Shown piece after piece: positions 7,795-11,933 of a stretch of 11,933 nucleotides of DNA. The notes under the pieces were generated by a model. The model was not told the DNA's origin, did not search any database, and saw only the letters and a program-made list of their open reading frames with translations. How positions within the stretch are numbered: position 1 is the stretch's first letter; the number at the start of each line of letters is the position of its first letter. The position numbers were made by a program, and so were the translations under genes. Location of the stretch: positions 1-11,933 of the forward strand of contig CAJVPP010003339.1 of assembly GCA_910592005.1 (NCBI GenBank), written 5' to 3'. Source of the DNA: Funneliformis mosseae (Eukaryota > Glomeromycota > Glomeromycetes > Glomerales > Glomeraceae).

Positions 7795-8531
7795 CAATTT
7801 TATTTATTATTTATAATATTTTGATAAATTATTATAAAAAAAATAAAATTTTAAATTTATATATCTTGTTATCTATTAATCTTAAAATATAAAAAAATAT
7901 AATTATTTAAATCTAACAAACTATATTTTTATTTTTTTTTAATTATTTTTTTATTATTTTTATTTTTTTAAAGATACATAATATTCATATTTATTATAAA
8001 ATTTTCAAATCCAGTAGGTTAATACATGAAAATCCTAAAAATCAGGTATATATAGTAGAAAAAATAAATTGAACTATCTAAAACGTTTTTGTAAGTTAAA
8101 ACTTACTAGCTTCAAGTCAACTGGTCATTTTACCATATTTTAAAGATAATCAATTAAAAGAGTCTTTATCAACACATAACAACTAGATTATTACTATACC
8201 TCTCTCTTTTATCTAATAATAATTCCTATTTTAAATTTAATTTTAATACAAAATAAGTAACTTAAACTATTATTAAACTAAAAAAGAAGCTAATAAAAAA
8301 ATTTTGATTCCAACAAGTTCCTAGCTAAATTGTCTGATTAATTCCTAATTACAGTGATCTCTTATAACATAAACGTTCATAATTATTAAGTTCTGTCAAA
8401 GATTCTCTAATATTCTCAAATTTTTATGCTAAAATATCTATCAATTTAGATTACAGCTACTAGCAGTCATTATATAGAGCCTAATCATAATTGTAAGAAT
8501 TGAAAAATCCTGCTAGAATCAGCAGGTTCTA

Positions 8532-8539
8532 TGACGTCA
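8532..8539. promoter_or_regulatory. CRE-type octamer TGACGTCA
   Basis: A perfect TGACGTCA, the consensus for CREB/ATF bZIP factors (Atf1 type in fungi). No gene start can be assigned nearby, so function is unproven. The motif is palindromic and contains a CpG in AT-rich DNA, which makes it slightly unusual here. Confidence 0.25.
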
Positions 8540-9010
8540 GAAATCTAAAAAAAGAATGTACTTGTTTAAGAAAGTAATGAGAAAGTCATCACGTATGATT
8601 AGTTAATCCTAAGTTATTATTGATTCTGATCATCATTTGGGATACCCCTAATGCTCACTTTTATAGGAAAAAAAAAAATAAAAAAAATAAAAAAAAATAG
8701 CTATAAGAAGTGATAAAAAAAATATTTTAACAAAAAAACACTACCATTTGGATTAATAAAACTGTTTTTTGAAATAAGAGAGTTTAGGAAGAACAAAGAG
8801 TAAAAGAAGTTTGAAAAGTGAGTTTTATTTTTTGTTTATAAGTTAAGCTGTGACTGCTCTTGAATGTATATGTTTTTTATGTAAAAATCTTAGTTGAGTG
8901 ATCGCTAGAAAGAGTTTATATTTTATATTTTTTTTAATTATTAGATGATAATAATTTATTTTAAAAAATTAAAAAATTAAAAAATTAATATATATTAATA
9001 TTTATTAATT

Positions 9011-9140
9011 TTAAAAATTTAAAAATACTATTATTAGATTATCTGACAAATCTAATAAACTTTATTTCATCTTTTTATGATCTTAAATATTAAAATATTA
9101 TAATATTTTATAACTAATTTTATATTTACATATTAAGAAA
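9011..9140 (+). repeat. Dispersed direct repeat, copy B
   Basis: The partner of 6951-7098, in the same orientation about 2.06 kb downstream. The exact 27-mer shared by the two lies at 9044-9070. Copy B lacks about ten bases that copy A has before this 27-mer and a few after it. Confidence 0.65.
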
Positions 9141-10484
9141 TAGGTTTTAATATATTAGATTATATATTAATAAAATAAAAATATATAAATTATTTTATTA
9201 TAATCTAATTTTTTAAATAATAAATAATTAGAAAATATAATATTAAAATTTAATATAAACATATCTTTTATTTAAAGTTTTATTATAAAATATTGAAGAA
9301 TAATAAAAAGATATATTTAAAAAAATTATAATTAGTCTTATATAAACTTGTAAAATTGTTTTTTAAAATTTATTAATATAATTATAATATGAAAGTTTAT
9401 AAAAAAAATATTATTATATATAAAGTAAATCCTTAATAATTAATAATATATGCTGTTAAAAAATATAAATTTTATATTTCTAATTATAATTAGTAAAATT
9501 AAAAAGTTTAAAATTTAAAATTTAATTAATTTTACTTCATTATATAAAATATATAATTTAATTAATTTTACTTCATTTTATAAAATAATTAATATTTTAA
9601 TTATTTTAATTTATTTATTATAAAACTATAATAGGATTACTATATATATTAGATGATAAATCTTTAAATAATAATATATTAATTTTAAATATTAATTAAA
9701 AAATATTTTAAATTTTAATATTTTGATCAATATTACTTTATTTTATAAAATACTTTTATTAAATTCATCTTATTAAAAGAAATCTAATAAATAAGAAATA
9801 AGTTTTTATATTATTAAGATTATACTTTATTGATAATTGTAAAATTAAAACTTATTTTTTATCAAAATAATAATAATAAAATTTATATAAATACTAAGAA
9901 ATAGTTTCAAATACTATTATTAAGTCTAAAGCATAAGTATAATGAAAGAGACTTAATCACATATTAATTCAATTTTAAGTAAGCAAACAGATAAATATTT
10001 TTCATTACTATTAATCATATATAAATAATCTTTTGCTTATATTTTAGACTAATAAATATAATAAAATATTAATTAATATAGTAATAAATAAATATAACTA
10101 TAATAATAATAATAAATAAAATAAAAAATTATAATAATCATAATATTAGTAAATTAATGATTTTAGTAATCTCTTTTTTTTATAAAGATCATAAAGTAGT
10201 ATAGTTATTTTATGATATATATAAATTATTACTAATAATATATAATTTAAAATTAATTTCTTTATTATAAATAATTATATCTTTAAAAATCTAAAATTTT
10301 AGAATTTTATAAAAATAATTTATATCTTTTTATCACTAGTCAAAATAATTCAAATCTGTTAGAAAACAAATAATTAAATTTAGGTTGATTTTAATACTAT
10401 TTATAACTAATTAGTCATATTTCTGATTGTTTAAATTATCACTGATCAATACTGATCAAATAAACCTATTGAGAATCAATTTAA
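9141..10484. other. Extreme AT desert
   Basis: Nearly pure A+T with AAT/TAA microsatellite-like patches (for example 10100-10125) and a 10-bp tandem ACTGATCAA(T/A) at 10441-10460. There is no gene or RNA that I can support. Confidence 0.6.
9520..9587 (+). repeat. Short tandem duplication
   Basis: Two copies of a 33-base unit, beginning AATTTAATTAATTTTACTTC and ending TATAAAATA, start at 9520 and 9555 and differ at about one position. A looser third partial match (TTACTTTATTTTATAAAATA) lies near 9732. Confidence 0.6.
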
Positions 10485-10690
10485 ACTTAAATTCAACTAT
10501 AAATCAATTTAAAATTAGCTTCAATTCAATATTAATTTAGTATTAATTGGAACTTAAATTCAACTATAAATTTGTCTAAAAATCACTAATCAATTCTAAT
10601 TAAACAAATAATTTAGCATTAATTCAAAATTTAAATAATTATAAATTAATCTAAAATTAACCTTAATTTAACATTAATTTAATTAAATAA
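10485..10690 (+). repeat. Degenerate ~68-bp tandem repeat, about three copies
   Basis: Copy 1 starts near 10485 (ACTTAAATTCAACTATAAAT), copy 2 near 10552 with the same 20 bases, and copy 3 near 10630 in a more degenerate form. Shared later parts include TTAAAATTA, CTTCAATTCAA-like and CATTAATTTA words. Copies diverge strongly towards the right. Confidence 0.5.
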
Positions 10691-10691
10691 A

Positions 10692-10870
10692 TACAGTCAA
10701 CTCTCATTATAGTCACCTCTGTTATAATCATATATTTTATATATTTATCTTAATTAGATGTCCTGAATTTTTATTATATAAATTCTACTATTTATAATCA
10801 CATTCTACTTATAATCACTATCACCTTTATTTCAAAAATCTTATATTAAAAAATATCTTTATAATCATAT
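10692..10870 (+). mobile_element. One end of a pogo/Tigger-like (Tc1-mariner superfamily) DNA transposon
   Basis: A TA dinucleotide at 10692-10693 is followed by CAGTCAACTCTCATTATAGT, with CACCTCTGTTATAATCA continuing. A CAGT start with a repeated TTATA(G/A)TCA motif next to a TA target is the style of pogo/Fot/Tigger terminal repeats. Further TTATAATCA(C) words follow at 10792, 10809 and 10859, like subterminal repeats. The matching inverted end (expected as ..GAGTTGACTG followed by TA) is not found downstream in the window, and no transposase frame is present. This is therefore a truncated or deleted copy. Its right limit is a guess. Confidence 0.5.
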
Positions 10871-11029
10871 AGTCATGTGAAAATTTAGTACAAAGAAAAG
10901 AATATCAAAAAACTTTTGTAATATTGCGAAGTTTTTTCTAATACATTTTTTATTAAATATATGTTAATCATATTAACCAATATTATTAGTATTTGCATTG
11001 GTCAAAATAAAAAAAATTGGACATGCGAA

Positions 11030-11240
11030 AATTGGCCTAAAATCAGTCTAAATCAGCCTAAAATCAGTCTAAAATCGGCAAATTATCAAAAATCAGCCTA
11101 GCCGATTGGCATACATCAGAAATCGGTCAAGAATCAGCCAAAATTTAACCTATTTTATTTATAGCCGATTGGCATACTTATAGCCAATTGGTATATATCA
11201 AAATTTGACCTATTTTATTTATAACCGATTGACGTCCAAT
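11030..11240 (+). repeat. Short-motif repeat block (AATCAGCCTA and CCGATTGGCATA words)
   Basis: From 11037 the ~11-base word AAATCAG(T/C)CTA repeats several times. Then CCGATTGGCATAC occurs at about 11101 and 11164, with degenerate relatives CCAATTGGTATA (about 11184) and CCGATTGACG (about 11225). A longer unit of about 60 bases, AAAATTTAACCTATTTTATTT with its flanks, occurs twice (about 11141 and 11200). This looks like an older, higher-order tandem array leading into the minisatellite. Confidence 0.6.
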
Positions 11241-11280
11241 TGGAACAGTTGCATTGTTTCTTAAATACAATAGGTATAAT

Positions 11281-11862
11281 CGTATCTAAGGAATGATAGT
11301 TTTATCATTCTAAGATATGATGCATTTATCGTTCCTTAGGGACGATGGTATTATCGTTCCTAAGGTACGATGCATTTATCGTTCTTTAGAGACGATAGTT
11401 TTATCGTTCCTTAGGAACAATGGTATTATCATTCCTTAGAGATGATGGTATTATTGTTTCTTAGGAACGATGATTTTATCATTCCTAAGGTACAATGCAT
11501 TTATCATTCCTTAGAGATGGTTTTATCGTTTCTTAGAGACAATGGTATTATCATTCCTTAGAGACGATGGTATTATCGCTCCTTAGGGACAATGGTATTA
11601 TCGTTCCTTAGGGATGATGGTATTATCGTTCCTAAAATACGATGTATTTATTGTTCTTTAGGGACGATAGTATTATTGTTCTTTAGGGACGATAGTATTA
11701 TCATTCCTAAGGTATGATGCATTTATCGTTCCTTAGAGATAATAGTATTATTATTCCTAAGATACGATGCATTTATCATTCCTTAGAGACAATAGTTTAT
11801 CATTCCTAAGGTATAATGCATTTATCTTTCCTTAAGGATGATTTTATCATTTATCGTTCCTA
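11281..11862 (+). repeat. Minisatellite, about 23 units of ~25 bp, quasi-palindromic
   Basis: There are two unit types. Type A is about GACGATGGTATTATCGTTCC plus TTAGG (25 bases). Type B is about GTACGATGCATTTATCGTTC plus CTTAGA (26 bases). I count about 23 units; most are 24-26 bases, with a few shortened and the last one longer. Within a unit GGACGAT can pair with ATCGTTCC, and the junction CCTAAGG is itself palindromic. The array is therefore nearly identical on both strands and could form a row of hairpins. Most unit-to-unit variation falls at two CpG positions. No coding frame is maintained. The array appears to end before 11863. Confidence 0.9.
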
Positions 11863-11933
11863 AGAACTGAACTTTCAAATTTAACTGATTGCTAAAATAA
11901 TATTGATTTAATGTGTACTATTTGAGTTTATTT
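11863..11933. other. Sequence after the minisatellite
   Basis: This is ordinary AT-rich sequence (CTGAACTTTCAAATTTAACTG...), cut by the window end. It carries no repeat unit and no frame of note. Confidence 0.4.

Larger units (their letters stand above)
7579..9010. other. AT-rich non-coding block with simple A-rich tract
   Basis: No protein-like reading is found. From about 8020 to 8900 the composition is slightly less extreme, but frames are still short. The tract 8668-8699 is an (A)nT simple repeat and 8960-8985 carries a short AAAAAATT-type tandem. This slightly richer island could contain a small unrecognised transcript, but nothing supports it directly. Confidence 0.45.

Noticed and set aside
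11281..11862. CRISPR array
   Set aside because: Units are contiguous and variable, with no unique spacers of constant length and no cas genes. The context is eukaryotic. It is a minisatellite.
1..11933. tRNA or rRNA genes
   Set aside because: No cloverleaf with A and B boxes and no conserved rRNA segment was recognised by eye on either strand. A covariance-model scan would be needed to exclude a divergent tRNA.

Overview
This window looks like nuclear DNA of a very AT-rich filamentous fungus. My best guess is an arbuscular mycorrhizal fungus of the Rhizophagus type (Glomeromycotina). The reasons are the extreme AT content, GT-AG introns of about 65-68 bases, the absence of any bacterial-style dense coding, and the remains of a protein with the core 'VE-DKHLKN ... 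VISTYV-FYKA', which I associate from memory with a large lineage-specific family in Rhizophagus. The organism call is an inference; no marker gene is present.

Layout. Bases 1-840 are AT-rich non-coding DNA with a few short palindromes at the left edge. Bases 888-2245 (minus strand) hold a decayed multi-exon gene of that family. It still has two recognisable introns but is broken by several frameshifts and stops. Bases 2331-2600 (plus strand) hold a second, unidentified protein-like remnant. Bases 3504-4359 (plus strand) hold the best candidate for an intact small gene: a signal-peptide exon followed by three tiny exons that all join in phase 1, giving a predicted secreted peptide of 57-60 residues. 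Bases 4841-5180 are a cluster of inverted repeats. Bases 5894-5973 hold a 32-base T run next to a perfect 8-bp stem, possibly the 3' end of a retroposed sequence on the minus strand. Bases 6620-6850 (minus strand) hold a third short protein-like remnant.

From about 6900 to 10980 the base composition drops to almost pure A+T, with no coding potential that I can support. This block contains a foldback repeat at 7447-7578, a perfect 16-bp palindrome at 7779-7794, a dispersed pair of direct repeats (6951-7098 and 9011-9140), a short tandem duplication at 9520-9587, a degenerate ~68-bp tandem repeat at 10485-10690 and one end of a pogo/Tigger-like DNA transposon beginning at 10694.

The right end (11030-11862) is different again. 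A short-motif repeat block leads into a minisatellite of about 23 units of 22-33 bases (mostly 24-26). Each unit is a quasi-palindrome, and unit-to-unit variation is dominated by CpG to TpG or CpA changes.

The window as a whole reads as a repeat-rich gene graveyard with one plausible live small gene. There is no operon, RNA gene or CRISPR array that I can support. No two genes here can be shown to work together.
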